Below, in pieces: positions 8,089-16,912 of a DNA stretch of 64,000 nt (position 1 is the first letter of the stretch; the number at the start of each line of letters is the position of its first letter). The stretch spans positions 171,712 to 235,711 of the forward strand of contig NZ_CAUPIY010000003.1 in the NCBI RefSeq assembly GCF_963511525.1, in the 5' to 3' direction. The notes under the pieces were generated by a model, which was not told the origin of the DNA, did not search any database, and saw only the letters and a program-made list of their open reading frames with translations. This DNA is from Mobiluncus sp963511525. GTDB lineage: Bacteria; Actinomycetota; Actinomycetes; Actinomycetales; Actinomycetaceae. Made by a program: the position numbers and the translations under genes.

Positions 8089-9339
8089 ATGAAGTTTATT
8101 CACACCTCTGATTGGCATCTCGGCCGGGACTTTATGAACTATGACCTGGCCTCCTACCAGGACAACTTCCTGAGGCAAATCCTGGCGCAAATTGAAGCGC
8201 ACCATCCCGATGCTTTGCTGATTTCGGGCGACGTATTGGACAAACCCAATCCAGGCGACGCGGATTTGGACAAATTGTCCGGTTTTTTGAATGAGGCACG
8301 ACAAATGACTCGAATCATCCTCATTGCCGGTAACCACGACGGAGCCTCCCGGCTCGGTTTTGCCAAGGGATTCACTCTGCCGGAAGTCAATATCGTGACG
8401 AAAGCTGCCCAGGTTGGCACCGCTATCGAGGTTCCAGGACCCGACGGTGAACTCGGCGCGCTGGTCTACCCCATCCCCTACCTGTCTCCCTACCAGGATC
8501 GCGCGGAGCTATCCACGTGGGTTGACAATGGCGGGGTTCGTCATCTCGATGACACTTTGAAGCAGCCCGCCAGCAAAGACGACCCGACGCCGTTGCTGGC
8601 GGGAAAACCGGAAGTACTGTTTGGCGCGGCACTGCGCCGCATCGGGAGGGATCTGGAACGGAGGAACACGGACGTGCCGGTCCTCGCGATGGCTCATGAC
8701 TATCTAACACAGGTAGATCCGGATAAAGAAGTGGAACCACTGGGAAATCTCTATCCGATTCCGATTTCCCTGTTGGATGAGATCGCCGGTGGACTGAAAG
8801 GAGGCCGCGGCATTAACTATCTAGCTCTGGGACACATTCACGGGGCGTATCCGGTAGATGGCACTGAAGTCACGGCCTGGTACGCGGGGTCTCCTCTGCC
8901 TTATCGGGTTAGTGAGAGCAACGAGAAATGCACCCTTTTAGTCGAGGTTGACCCCGATCACCAGGTCAAGGTCGAGAAGCTACCCTTAGAACTGCCTTAT
9001 CAAGTGACACGGCTACAGGGCAGTATCGAGGACCTAACGAACCCGGAAGACTCCCGCTACCAGCCCTGGCATCAGGCCTTTTGTAGCATCAACCTGACTG
9101 AAACGACCTTGCCACCAAACGCTTATAACCGACTGAAAGCGGTTTTCCCGCGAATGTTGAAGCTCACTCATTCCCAGGGAACTCTGAACGGGACGCTGCA
9201 ATCTGGCGCAGAGTTTCGGGAACTTTCTGAGTTAGAGATTGCCACCGAATTCTTACGTACCTGTGGCATTGACACAAAGGAAGACCTCGCTTTGCTAACC
9301 GAAATATATGAAGACACCGTTGGGGGGACAGAGAAATGA
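8089..9339 (+). CDS. sbcD: Exonuclease subunit SbcD (Mre11-type nuclease)
   Basis: A protein of 416 residues of the calcineurin-like metallophosphoesterase family, the nuclease half of the SbcCD (Mre11-Rad50) complex. That complex cuts hairpins and blocked DNA ends. Metal-binding motifs are present in order: DWHLGRD (about 7-13), SGDVLDKPNP (about 45-54), AGNHDG (about 80-85), and LGHIHG (about 246-251). The stop overlaps the sbcC start as ATGA, so the two subunits are translationally coupled. Confidence 0.95.
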   Translation: MKFIHTSDWHLGRDFMNYDLASYQDNFLRQILAQIEAHHPDALLISGDVLDKPNPGDADLDKLSGFLNEARQMTRIILIAGNHDGASRLGFAKGFTLPEVNIVTKAAQVGTAIEVPGPDGELGALVYPIPYLSPYQDRAELSTWVDNGGVRHLDDTLKQPASKDDPTPLLAGKPEVLFGAALRRIGRDLERRNTDVPVLAMAHDYLTQVDPDKEVEPLGNLYPIPISLLDEIAGGLKGGRGINYLALGHIHGAYPVDGTEVTAWYAGSPLPYRVSESNEKCTLLVEVDPDHQVKVEKLPLELPYQVTRLQGSIEDLTNPEDSRYQPWHQAFCSINLTETTLPPNAYNRLKAVFPRMLKLTHSQGTLNGTLQSGAEFRELSELEIATEFLRTCGIDTKEDLALLTEIYEDTVGGTEK

Positions 9340-12300
9340 AATTCCATAAACTTACTCTTGAAGGGGTGGGGAGTTTTTACGAGCGCACCACCTTGGACCT
9401 GGATGCATTGGCCGAGTCGGGACTGTTCTTAATTACGGGCAATACCGGATCGGGAAAGTCCACTATCCTGGACGGAATTGTCTACGCTCTGTATGGAGAC
9501 GTAGCCGGTGAGAGAGATTCCGCAACAGATCGTATTCTCTCCTACTACTGGGACAAGGACTATCCTCCTGAGGTCGTGCTGGTGTTCTCCGCCCACAACA
9601 AGTTCTATGAGCTGCGTCGCACGGTAACCTTTACGAAGCCAGGGCGTAAGACTGTCACTCAATCCATAGCCCAGCTTAAGGTGTCAACTACCCCGGATTT
9701 TGACAACGTTACCGAACCCATTGCGATAGGTAGAGACGTCACGAAAGAGGTAGTGAGAATCCTCGGCCTGGAGAAATCACATTTTCTGCAGACGGTGATA
9801 CTTCCCCAAGGTCAGATTCAGCAGTTCCTGACCGCAGGGGCTGCCGAACGGCATGAGGTTTTATCCAATCTTTTCGGGGCGGAAAGCTTTATTGCCATGG
9901 AAAAAGCCGCTAAGGATCGTGCCTCGAAAGGCAAGGAAACCACCAAAGAGTACACCAGGCATCTAGGTGAGCTTCTCACAACTGTGTATGCGGATCTTTC
10001 CAACATTGAGATTACTGTTGAAAATGAAACCGCTTGGAAAGAAGCTTTGGAGGAATTTGCAGCGGCAAAAGACGGGGCGGCTCAGTCGATTTCTGCTTTG
10101 GAGCAAGCCGGAGAGCCCCTCTTTGCTAGCGCCGCCAAAATTTTGCGCGAAGAAGCCACTAAGGTTACAGACGCCGCCGAGCAAGCTCAGAAAAAATACC
10201 AAGCAGCTCAGACAAAACTCACTACAGCGGAAACCGAGCAGAGCGTCATCTCAGAGGCACGACGGATGACTGAAAGACTTGCCGAACTTTCCGAAAAGAC
10301 AACCGAAATTGAACAACTGGACCAACGCAACCAGAAAGCCGTGCATGCCAACGCCGTCATGGACAGCGAGAAGGCAGAGCAGAAACCTTACCGGTCAGCC
10401 GAGCACCAGCGTGCCAGTATTCTTGGTTCTTTGACACAGCTGGTCGATAACGATACGGATTTAGCCGAATTTAGGGACCGAGTATCCAAGCTGTCGGACA
10501 CAAAATTGCAAACCTGGCTAGAAGGGGAGGAACCCAGCACAAATTTGTCTGACCTGCGCGATGAGATGAGCGAAAAGATTAATGACAACCAAAAGAGACT
10601 AGAGGCCATCAAAGCCAATCTCTCCCTTCAGAGTCAAAAAACTACCGCTGCCAACAGTAAGGAAGAACAGCTGAAGTCTCTGCGCAGTCAGATTAGCCAG
10701 CTCAGCGACACTGCTAAAAAAACCACAGAAGCGCTGGACAAACAGCGCCAGATACTGCGAGAACAGAAGCAGCTTGCGGACGGGTTGCCCAGCCGGCAGA
10801 CAGAGCTGAAAAATGCTCAGGAGCACCACGATTGGGCAAAATCGGCTGAAAAGTTAGCCAAGGATTTGAAAGCTGCCACGAAAAACGCTGCCCGTCTGCA
10901 AGAAAGCTACGACCGGGCACAGGAAAACGCCGAGTCCGTTTTGCGAAAATGGTCTGATACCGCGGCGTCTCGCTTGGCGGCACAGTTGCAGGACGGGGAG
11001 TCCTGTCCGGTCTGCGGTTCTCTGGATCATCCGCATCCCGCAGCCGAAACGTCTGACAAAACAACCTTTCAGGACTATGAAGCGGCTGTGAGCGAAGCCA
11101 ACAAAGCACACGACAAGCTCTCTGAGGCAAACAATAAGGAAACTAAGATTAGCACCAGATTGCAAACAGTTACGGATCAGCTCCAGGGCCGGGATATAAA
11201 GTCCTTGGTTGCTGCCCTCGCTGACGCCGAGAAGGCCGTCAATGAATCCGCTGCAGCTAGCAAGCAAGTACCCAAGCTGGAAAAGAAAATTTCCGAACTG
11301 GAAGAATCAGACAAACAAAACCAAACCGAGCGTGAAAAGCTCATCAAACAGGAAGCAGGATTAAGCGCGGAGGTTGAAAACCTCCACGAGGATATTCAGT
11401 CACTTGCTGACAAAATTCGAGCGGAGTTGGCAGATTTTGATTCCGATTCCGACCCGCAAGACTTGTTAGATACGAACCTGCACAGTCTGGAAGCGGTCAA
11501 ACAGCTCGCCAAGTTTTATGATTCCTGGCTGCCAATCCGCCAAGAGTGGATTAGCGCTCATGAAACGTTGCGCAAGTCATTGACAGACCACGGTTTCGAG
11601 TCAGTAGCCGAAGCTCAGACCTACGCCAAGCCTCGCCAGCTTCTGGAGACTGACCAAGATACAGTTTCTTCTCACCGTAACGAAGTAGCTGAACTGCGCG
11701 CGAAACTGGATACCGACGTGTACCGAAACAAAGCTGCAGTCAAGCCTCCCGACCTGGAGAGCCTTCGAGCAGCTACCGAAGCCAGCAAGCAGGAGTATAG
11801 CTCTCTCACCCAACAGTCGGCGTCTTTGGATAGTTCCCACCAAAATTTGTGCACCCACAAGGAAAGGTACGAACAGACCAAACAGGAATGGGACGCAAAA
11901 GCGTCAAAGATTGCCGGCTATGAACGTTTATCTCAAGTACTCAATGGGGAGAACACGATGAAAACTACTTTGAGCGCTTACTACTTGAGCAAGCGTCTGG
12001 GACAGGTGACTTTTGTAGCTAACCAGTTGATTTCTGATGTTTCCGGGGGATACTACGAAATCAGGCATAACGAAAACTATGAGTCGGACCGCAATCAGAA
12101 ATATCACGGACTGGGCATCGAAATGTACAACGGCGCTCAGGACAAGGTGGTACCGCCAAAGTCGCTGTCCGGGGGCGAAAAATTTTACTGTTCACTCGCT
12201 ATTGCCTTGGCGCTTTCCGAAGTCGTGCAACGAGAAAGGGGCGGCATCACTCTGGAAAACATTTTCATCGATGAAGGTTTCGGCACCTTGGACAATGACA

Positions 12301-12512
12301 CCAGAGAGGCGGTCATGTACACGCTGCATAGTCTGCAGAAGGAGGGAGGACGCTGCGTAGGAATCATCTCACACGTCAGTGAACTGCAAGAGGAAATTCC
12401 CCTCCAGGTTCAGGTGCGAAACTACCACAGCGGCAACACCACGGAACTGAAACCAGGCGGGAAACGCAAGATTGGCTCCTACCTACAAATCAACGGTTTA
12501 GATACGGTCTAG
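9336..12512 (+). CDS. sbcC: Exonuclease subunit SbcC (Rad50-type SMC ATPase)
   Basis: A protein of 1058 residues. The N-terminal half ATPase has Walker A GNTGSGKSTILDG (about 35). Long Gln/Glu/Lys/Ala-rich coiled coils (about 180-540 and 570-900) flank a zinc hook SCPVCG near residue 556, where two SbcC molecules dimerise. The C-terminal half carries the ABC signature KSLSGGEKF (about 941) and Walker B NIFIDEGFGTLD (about 974). It drives ATP-dependent DNA-end processing with SbcD. Its last four bases overlap the convergent gene that ends at 12509. Confidence 0.95.
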   Translation: MKFHKLTLEGVGSFYERTTLDLDALAESGLFLITGNTGSGKSTILDGIVYALYGDVAGERDSATDRILSYYWDKDYPPEVVLVFSAHNKFYELRRTVTFTKPGRKTVTQSIAQLKVSTTPDFDNVTEPIAIGRDVTKEVVRILGLEKSHFLQTVILPQGQIQQFLTAGAAERHEVLSNLFGAESFIAMEKAAKDRASKGKETTKEYTRHLGELLTTVYADLSNIEITVENETAWKEALEEFAAAKDGAAQSISALEQAGEPLFASAAKILREEATKVTDAAEQAQKKYQAAQTKLTTAETEQSVISEARRMTERLAELSEKTTEIEQLDQRNQKAVHANAVMDSEKAEQKPYRSAEHQRASILGSLTQLVDNDTDLAEFRDRVSKLSDTKLQTWLEGEEPSTNLSDLRDEMSEKINDNQKRLEAIKANLSLQSQKTTAANSKEEQLKSLRSQISQLSDTAKKTTEALDKQRQILREQKQLADGLPSRQTELKNAQEHHDWAKSAEKLAKDLKAATKNAARLQESYDRAQENAESVLRKWSDTAASRLAAQLQDGESCPVCGSLDHPHPAAETSDKTTFQDYEAAVSEANKAHDKLSEANNKETKISTRLQTVTDQLQGRDIKSLVAALADAEKAVNESAAASKQVPKLEKKISELEESDKQNQTEREKLIKQEAGLSAEVENLHEDIQSLADKIRAELADFDSDSDPQDLLDTNLHSLEAVKQLAKFYDSWLPIRQEWISAHETLRKSLTDHGFESVAEAQTYAKPRQLLETDQDTVSSHRNEVAELRAKLDTDVYRNKAAVKPPDLESLRAATEASKQEYSSLTQQSASLDSSHQNLCTHKERYEQTKQEWDAKASKIAGYERLSQVLNGENTMKTTLSAYYLSKRLGQVTFVANQLISDVSGGYYEIRHNENYESDRNQKYHGLGIEMYNGAQDKVVPPKSLSGGEKFYCSLAIALALSEVVQRERGGITLENIFIDEGFGTLDNDTREAVMYTLHSLQKEGGRCVGIISHVSELQEEIPLQVQVRNYHSGNTTELKPGGKRKIGSYLQINGLDTV

Positions 12513-13045
12513 CTCAAGCCCAGGAAGTCTCGCAGGACCTCGAGTTCGGAGCCGTCGAACCACAACAGTTCCGGAAACTCTAAGTCCTGGGGGGACTCCC
12601 CCGCCCCTGACGCATGGGCGGCCTGCCCCGCGCGCAGCTGCGCTAGTTTTGCCACTTCTGCGCCAGCCGCCGGTTCGTCTACGTGGTAGGAAACCACTTC
12701 AGAATACTGAATCGGTCTGGTCAGGATGTATCCTCCAGCCAATTCCGGGTGGCAGGGTCGCAGGTCCGTGTCCGCGACTTCCGCCACCGCCACCACCCGG
12801 AGCGGCTGGGAGCTTTCGGTTTGCGTGTCTAAAGATTTCAAAGCGGCGGCGTGTAAAGCCTCGTCTTCCGCCACCTCTCGGTCCTCCCCGTGCAGCTCGC
12901 TGGGAGCAGGAAAACCGGCAGCGGCGCACCAGGCCCCGTCCACGACCGTGACCGGCGCACCCTCCCAGGTCTTGTCCTGTAGGGATTGGGGACACAGCGC
13001 GATGTAGGCACGAATCGTTTTCGTCCGTTGGGGGGCTTCACTCAT
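12509..13045 (-). CDS. DUF6912-like conserved actinobacterial protein
   Basis: A soluble 178-residue protein of unknown function. It looks like the family listed as DUF6912: an N-terminal strand (IRAYIALCPQSL), a central segment alternating Glu/Asp and Ala (REVAEDEALHAAALKSL), a strand LRVVAVAEVAD, and a C-terminal ELLWFDGSEL. There is no signal peptide and no membrane segment. It overlaps the end of the upstream CpaE-like gene by 8 bases, so the two are co-translated. The same association with an ATPase and a SAF-domain gene recurs in actinobacteria as I remember it. The family name is from memory and needs a profile search. Confidence 0.6.
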   Translation of the reverse strand: MSEAPQRTKTIRAYIALCPQSLQDKTWEGAPVTVVDGAWCAAAGFPAPSELHGEDREVAEDEALHAAALKSLDTQTESSQPLRVVAVAEVADTDLRPCHPELAGGYILTRPIQYSEVVSYHVDEPAAGAEVAKLAQLRAGQAAHASGAGESPQDLEFPELLWFDGSELEVLRDFLGLS

Positions 13046-14366
13046 TTTCTGGTTCCTTCTGTTCGTCGCGTTTAAACTTCAACAGTTTGCTCTCCCGAAT
13101 CCTGCTCCGTCCCGAGCCGCGCCGGGGAAGCAAACCGAGTTGTTTAAAAATTTCATTCTGCAGCCCTTCCAGGTCCTCCAGAACCGCAGCGCGAGGATTC
13201 GCCGTCATCACATCACAAGCGGCCACCAGAGCACGGTCAAAATCTTCTCCGGCTTCTCGCACCACCGTCACCGGCAGGTTTGAAACCGAAGCGGACACGA
13301 CACGAACTATGGAATTGCGCCAGTTCGCCCCTCCCACGGAAGCCCTCCCGCGATTCACTACCGCCAACGTCGGGCAGCTCCAAAGTTCCTGTTCACGAGC
13401 CCAATTGTGGTTGACCAGCAGCCGGCGAATCCCCACCGGGTCAGCCAGACCGACTTCCACCACCAAGTCGGCAACGTCAAAAGCTCCTAAGGCAGCTCCG
13501 TAACGGGTCGGCCCCATAGCCGCCAGCAAATCCGACTGGTCGTCTGCACCACTCGCTAAATCCACCAAAATCCAGCGGTAGTTAATCCGAGCCATCTCTA
13601 AAAGAGCTGACAACGCGTGCTGGCCGACCTCACGCCACCGCTCTGCCTTGGTCAGTCCGGTCAACAGGTCAACTCCGAAACCCACCCGCGTCACCAACTG
13701 CGGGAAACTTTCCGGTTTCAACTTTCCTTGTTCCGCTAGACGACATCCAGTCACCACCCCGGAAGTGTCTAAGGCAATCCCCAGCATCTGCACCAGAGAT
13801 GACTCGACTGTATCGGCATCGACCAGCAGGACCCGACCAAAATTTCGTAAACGTGAGGCGATGTTCAGAGCTAGCGTAGACTTTCCCGGCGCTCCCATCG
13901 GACCCCAAAAAGCGATTATCTGACCTATTGAACCGACCAATTCCGCATTTTCGGTGCCGAATTCTTCACGAGGATTGGGGGGCGGGGGAGGTATCAGGGC
14001 GGACATCATCTGTCCCAGCAGACGAGCCGCCTCGCTCTGTTCAGGTTCTTCCACTCGGGGATCGGCTTTGGCTAAAACCGAAATTCCCCCTCGACTGTTC
14101 AACTGATCCACGTCTTCGAGCGGAGCAAAAGCAATGATGGCAACGTTTTCGGCGGCTAGCTCCTGGACAGTGGCACCCTCCAGTTCCAGCATCTCGGTGT
14201 CCACCGCTACCAGCTGCACCAGATGCGCTTTGGCTATCGATAACAGCTCCGTGGCGTCACGGCAGCGCCGAATGACTTGCAGAGGCAGGGAATCTGACTC
14301 AATAGTCCGGATAATATCCGCTTCCAAATCCGGATTCAGGCAGGTCGCCACCCCGATGAAACTCAT
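13038..14366 (-). CDS. CpaE/MinD-like P-loop ATPase
   Basis: A protein of 442 residues. The N-terminal ~125 residues resemble the degenerate receiver domain of pilus-assembly CpaE proteins. A Pro-rich linker (PPPPPNP, about 127-133) is followed by a ParA/MinD-type ATPase: P-loop GPMGAPGKSTLALN (about 154-167) and VLLVDADTVESS (about 180-191). The loop lacks the signature lysine of classical MinD (KGG) proteins. The C-terminus is strongly charged. Start and stop are coupled: the start overlaps the SAF gene (ATGA) and the end overlaps the DUF6912-like gene. No other Tad/Flp pilus gene is nearby, so a pilus role is not supported; polar or membrane targeting is a guess. Confidence 0.75.
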   Translation of the reverse strand: MSFIGVATCLNPDLEADIIRTIESDSLPLQVIRRCRDATELLSIAKAHLVQLVAVDTEMLELEGATVQELAAENVAIIAFAPLEDVDQLNSRGGISVLAKADPRVEEPEQSEAARLLGQMMSALIPPPPPNPREEFGTENAELVGSIGQIIAFWGPMGAPGKSTLALNIASRLRNFGRVLLVDADTVESSLVQMLGIALDTSGVVTGCRLAEQGKLKPESFPQLVTRVGFGVDLLTGLTKAERWREVGQHALSALLEMARINYRWILVDLASGADDQSDLLAAMGPTRYGAALGAFDVADLVVEVGLADPVGIRRLLVNHNWAREQELWSCPTLAVVNRGRASVGGANWRNSIVRVVSASVSNLPVTVVREAGEDFDRALVAACDVMTANPRAAVLEDLEGLQNEIFKQLGLLPRRGSGRSRIRESKLLKFKRDEQKEPENE

Positions 14367-14998
14367 GATGACACCGGTATCGCCATCAGCGGAGTTTTCG
14401 TACCTACAGCAGCGAGGATAGGCGACAAGTCCTCTTCCGGAACACTAATTTCCACATTAGTCTGATTCTTCGATCCCAGAGCCGTTTCCGACTTTTTCTC
14501 TGCCAAGAACACGGCTTTTTCCGCCAGTTTCTGAGCATTTTCCAGCGGGGTATCCCGCTTGAACGCGCTGGCAGATTTTTCGTCAGGGAGCTGCCAAATC
14601 TCAAGGTAATCACCCTTTTTCACGCTGCTTGGCAGAGGCGCGGCGAGATTGAGAACGATCCGTTTATTGTAGGGCTTGGTTTGGCTCAGTGAGGCTTTGG
14701 GGATCAACTGTCCCACGGCAATAGTTTGCACGACCACTGTGCCTTCCTTCAGCTCACCTTCGCGCAGGTACTGCCCCGCCGCCCGACCTGGATTTGCTGA
14801 AATAACCTCAACATCGTCGGATTGTACGGTTTGTCCAGCAACGAGCGTTGTCTTTGCCGCCAAGTAACCCTCAAGGTGGCTGGCCAAACGCACCGTAACG
14901 ATGACCAGGATTACAGCCAGTACCATCAGAGCAATTCCCAGCACGGTACGCCGATTCAAGTACCGAGATTTACTTGATATTTCCGAACCAATAGGCAT
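14363..14998 (-). CDS. SAF-domain (CpaB/FlgA-like) single-pass membrane protein
   Basis: A protein of 211 residues with a short basic N-terminus, one membrane helix (about residues 18-40, VLGIALMVLAVILVIVTVRL), and an extracytoplasmic SAF domain (about 48-115, LVAGQTVQSDDVEVISA, then VGQLIPKASLS). SAF domains occur in CpaB, FlgA and some carbohydrate or adaptor proteins. I start at the ATG at 14998 because GGGGAGGT lies 5 bases upstream; a longer reading from 15055 has no ribosome site. It is first in a three-gene operon with the ATPase and the DUF6912-like gene. Confidence 0.75.
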   Translation of the reverse strand: MPIGSEISSKSRYLNRRTVLGIALMVLAVILVIVTVRLASHLEGYLAAKTTLVAGQTVQSDDVEVISANPGRAAGQYLREGELKEGTVVVQTIAVGQLIPKASLSQTKPYNKRIVLNLAAPLPSSVKKGDYLEIWQLPDEKSASAFKRDTPLENAQKLAEKAVFLAEKKSETALGSKNQTNVEISVPEEDLSPILAAVGTKTPLMAIPVSS

Positions 14999-15091
14999 AC
15001 GAGACCTCCCCGAAAACCTGCTTAAAGGCTTTATATCATTAAAGTATAGAAGCATAGGACTGTTTTTGTGGTGGTTTTATAGCATTTGATG

Positions 15092-15103
15092 TATCATGAT
15101 TGC
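15092..15103 (+). promoter_or_regulatory. Candidate leaderless -10 of the winged-helix gene
   Basis: TATCAT (15092-15097) matches TATAAT at five of six positions. The ATG at 15104 follows after exactly six bases and there is no Shine-Dalgarno sequence. This also favours 15104 over the in-frame ATG at 15089, which would lie inside the promoter. Confidence 0.5.
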
Positions 15104-15322
15104 ATGGAATATAATTTTTACACCATCGCTGATGTTGCTGATATGTTAAAGGTTTCCCACGGCGCCGTGCGCAACCTCATCAACAACGGAGAGCTCAAAG
15201 CTATCCAGATTGGCGGGCGCGGTCTATGGCGCATCGAGGAATCTGCGATGGAGGAATACATCAAGGGTCAATACGCCCAAAGTGAGGAAAAAATCGCCTC
15301 CGGGGCGGCTTTGGTCGAGTAA
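15104..15322 (+). CDS. Excisionase-family / MerR-like DNA-binding protein
   Basis: A 72-residue protein with a winged helix-turn-helix: YTIADVADMLKVSHGAVRNL (about 5-24), then a wing IQIGGRGLWRIEESAMEEYI (about 33-52). Despite the family name there is no integrase or phage around it. In actinobacteria such proteins are usually small transcription factors. It diverges from the SAF/ATPase operon across about 105 bases and may regulate that operon. The family is clear; its targets are inference. Confidence 0.85.
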   Translation: MEYNFYTIADVADMLKVSHGAVRNLINNGELKAIQIGGRGLWRIEESAMEEYIKGQYAQSEEKIASGAALVE

Positions 15323-15337
15323 ACCCATTTCTTGGCA

Positions 15338-15370
15338 CCCCCCGACACCAGAGCTGGTCAAGACAGGGGG
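15338..15370 (+). terminator. Possible terminator after the winged-helix gene
   Basis: CCCCC (15338-15342) pairs with GGGGG (15366-15370), with an inner ACCA/TGGT stem, followed by TTATCTCT. It lies between two convergent genes. The T-run is weak. Confidence 0.4.
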
Positions 15371-15389
15371 TTATCTCTAGAGGTTTTCC

Positions 15390-15899
15390 TCAGCGCGGGC
15401 AAGAGACATAGAGCAGCGCCGAGAGCGCAATGGCTTCATGGCGGCCGTGATCGACGATATCCACAAAGTCGGAGCCCACTCGCTCAATACAACCTTTCAG
15501 AGTCTGATTCCGGGTAGTGAACTGAATCTCACGGCGAGTAGCGGCAAACTCACGCAGCTTCACCGTGTCTGGAATTCTGGCCTCAACCAAAGTAGGCCAC
15601 CGCGGAGCAGGTCCCAGGCCGGAAACGACTTCGATGGCTGGATACCTTATCAAGATGTCCATGCGCAGCAGGCGCAAAATCAGCCAATTCGCCGCGGCGT
15701 CAGCGACCTCGCCACGTAACGACTCCCCGTTGATGAGCTGAATCTCGACCGTAGTGCCTACACTGGCTAATAAACGACCGGATAGAGTCACTTCCGCGGC
15801 ATCCGCCGCCGACAGCTCGGTAGCCTCCGCTTGGCGCTGCACCCGCAGTTTTGCAGCGAAATCAGCTGAGAGATCATCCAAAAAATCGTCGTGCTCCAC
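15390..15899 (-). CDS. Hypothetical protein with two Sm-like small beta-barrel modules
   Basis: About 169 residues from a GTG at 15899. The N-terminus is acidic and helical (VEHDDFLDDLSADFAAKL). Two segments follow the Gly-x-x-Val ... Asn-Gly-x-x-x-x-Gly rhythm of Sm-like barrels: VGTTVEIQLINGESLRGEV (about 48-66) and FTTRNQTLKGCIERVGSDF (about 128-146), the latter followed by a VDIVDHG strand and ALSALLYV. The protein is a recurrent actinobacterial hypothetical. Reading frame continues upstream to 15998 through a Cys-rich stretch that looks non-coding, and GGAG sits only 3 bases before the chosen GTG, so the start is uncertain. Function unknown; RNA or protein binding is only suggested by the fold pattern. 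Confidence 0.6.
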   Translation of the reverse strand: MEHDDFLDDLSADFAAKLRVQRQAEATELSAADAAEVTLSGRLLASVGTTVEIQLINGESLRGEVADAAANWLILRLLRMDILIRYPAIEVVSGLGPAPRWPTLVEARIPDTVKLREFAATRREIQFTTRNQTLKGCIERVGSDFVDIVDHGRHEAIALSALLYVSCPR

Positions 15900-16083
15900 G
15901 CGCTCCAGTCTAGCGCACTCGCTGTGGCAACAACAGCAAAGCCTCCTACAAAGCATCAAAAATGCTGTAAATACACTCAAAATATCAAATATTGACAAAA
16001 TAACTTATCTGACCCTATGATAAGGAATCAAACGTTATCAAACGTGTAATAACTAAATAAAACTCGCTACCAAAGGGAAAACT

Positions 16084-16902
16084 ATGGAAACCACACTTCT
16101 TGAACCTAACGCTGCTGAAACCAATGCCTCTCCTCGGGGGGCGCACGCTGATCTCAACGCGGCACCCAGCTCCGAACTTTCAATGCCACTCCCTGCTGGC
16201 GCTCCCTCACAACGGATCGCCGGTATCACTGAGAATCGGCTGATGGAAACTGAGCGGGGATTCCAACAGGAAGTCAAGCATCATCAGCCTGATCCGAATG
16301 ACCTGAAGCACGCCACCGCACACGTGAAGAACCAACGGCTCCAACCGATAGTGGGTCCCGCCTGGAAACGCCGTCAGGTCGCCAAGCCGTCCTTGCGGAG
16401 TTTGGTTCAGGCAACTTATGCGCAACAGGGTCAGACAGCGCAATCGTTAACGGCACGGCGCCTAACGGAAAAATCCGGGAACACCGGAAAGGGTCTGACC
16501 AACCGAGCCCGCACCAGCTCCCGGGAGAACTCTTCCATCGAGGATGTCCAACACTCCCCTCGCGTTTGGGCCGCCCAAATGGCTCGTTGCGGGCTGGAAA
16601 TCATTGAGGGGATTCGTCCTTTGTCCCAGATGACCCGCTGGGCCTCACCACAGGCTTATCGCTACCTCGAACAGCGGCGAAACGCTGTTGTCTCTAAACA
16701 AAAGCCGCAGCCCGGATTGATTGGAGGCAAGTCACGCCGGGTTTCACCGGTAAGGGTGCTCAGTGCCCACAGTCGGGCGACTTCCTCGACAACTCACGAA
16801 GCAGTCATCGTGCTAAACGATGGGCAGCGCACTCGTGCCGCCGCGCTAACCTTGGAAAACCGCTGCAATCAGTGGACAATTGTCGCGATTCGCTTGGGTT
16901 GA
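16084..16902 (+). CDS. Rv3235-family protein
   Basis: A protein of 272 residues. The C-terminal ~110 residues match the actinobacterial Rv3235-like family: SPRVWAAQMARCGLEIIEGI, RPLSQMTRWASPQAYRYLE, then a strand-rich end with VRVLSAH and NQWTIVAIRLG. The N-terminal ~150 residues are polar, Gln/Thr/Ser-rich and probably disordered; this is longer than I remember for most homologues. AAAGGG precedes the ATG. It converges on secA (10-base gap), the usual location of this family. Function is unknown; the constant association with SecA hints at secretion or envelope physiology, but nothing in the sequence shows it. Confidence 0.75.
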   Translation: METTLLEPNAAETNASPRGAHADLNAAPSSELSMPLPAGAPSQRIAGITENRLMETERGFQQEVKHHQPDPNDLKHATAHVKNQRLQPIVGPAWKRRQVAKPSLRSLVQATYAQQGQTAQSLTARRLTEKSGNTGKGLTNRARTSSRENSSIEDVQHSPRVWAAQMARCGLEIIEGIRPLSQMTRWASPQAYRYLEQRRNAVVSKQKPQPGLIGGKSRRVSPVRVLSAHSRATSSTTHEAVIVLNDGQRTRAAALTLENRCNQWTIVAIRLG

Positions 16903-16912
16903 ACTGAGAAAC

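Noticed and set aside
12649..12951. Pro/Arg-rich frame antisense to the DUF6912-like gene
   Set aside because: Its composition is the shadow of Gly/Ala/Glu codons on the other strand, and it has no start signal.
15104..15322. Excisionase annotation suggesting a prophage or integrative element
   Set aside because: No integrase, attachment repeats or phage genes are near, and base composition does not change. The name only reflects the winged-helix family.
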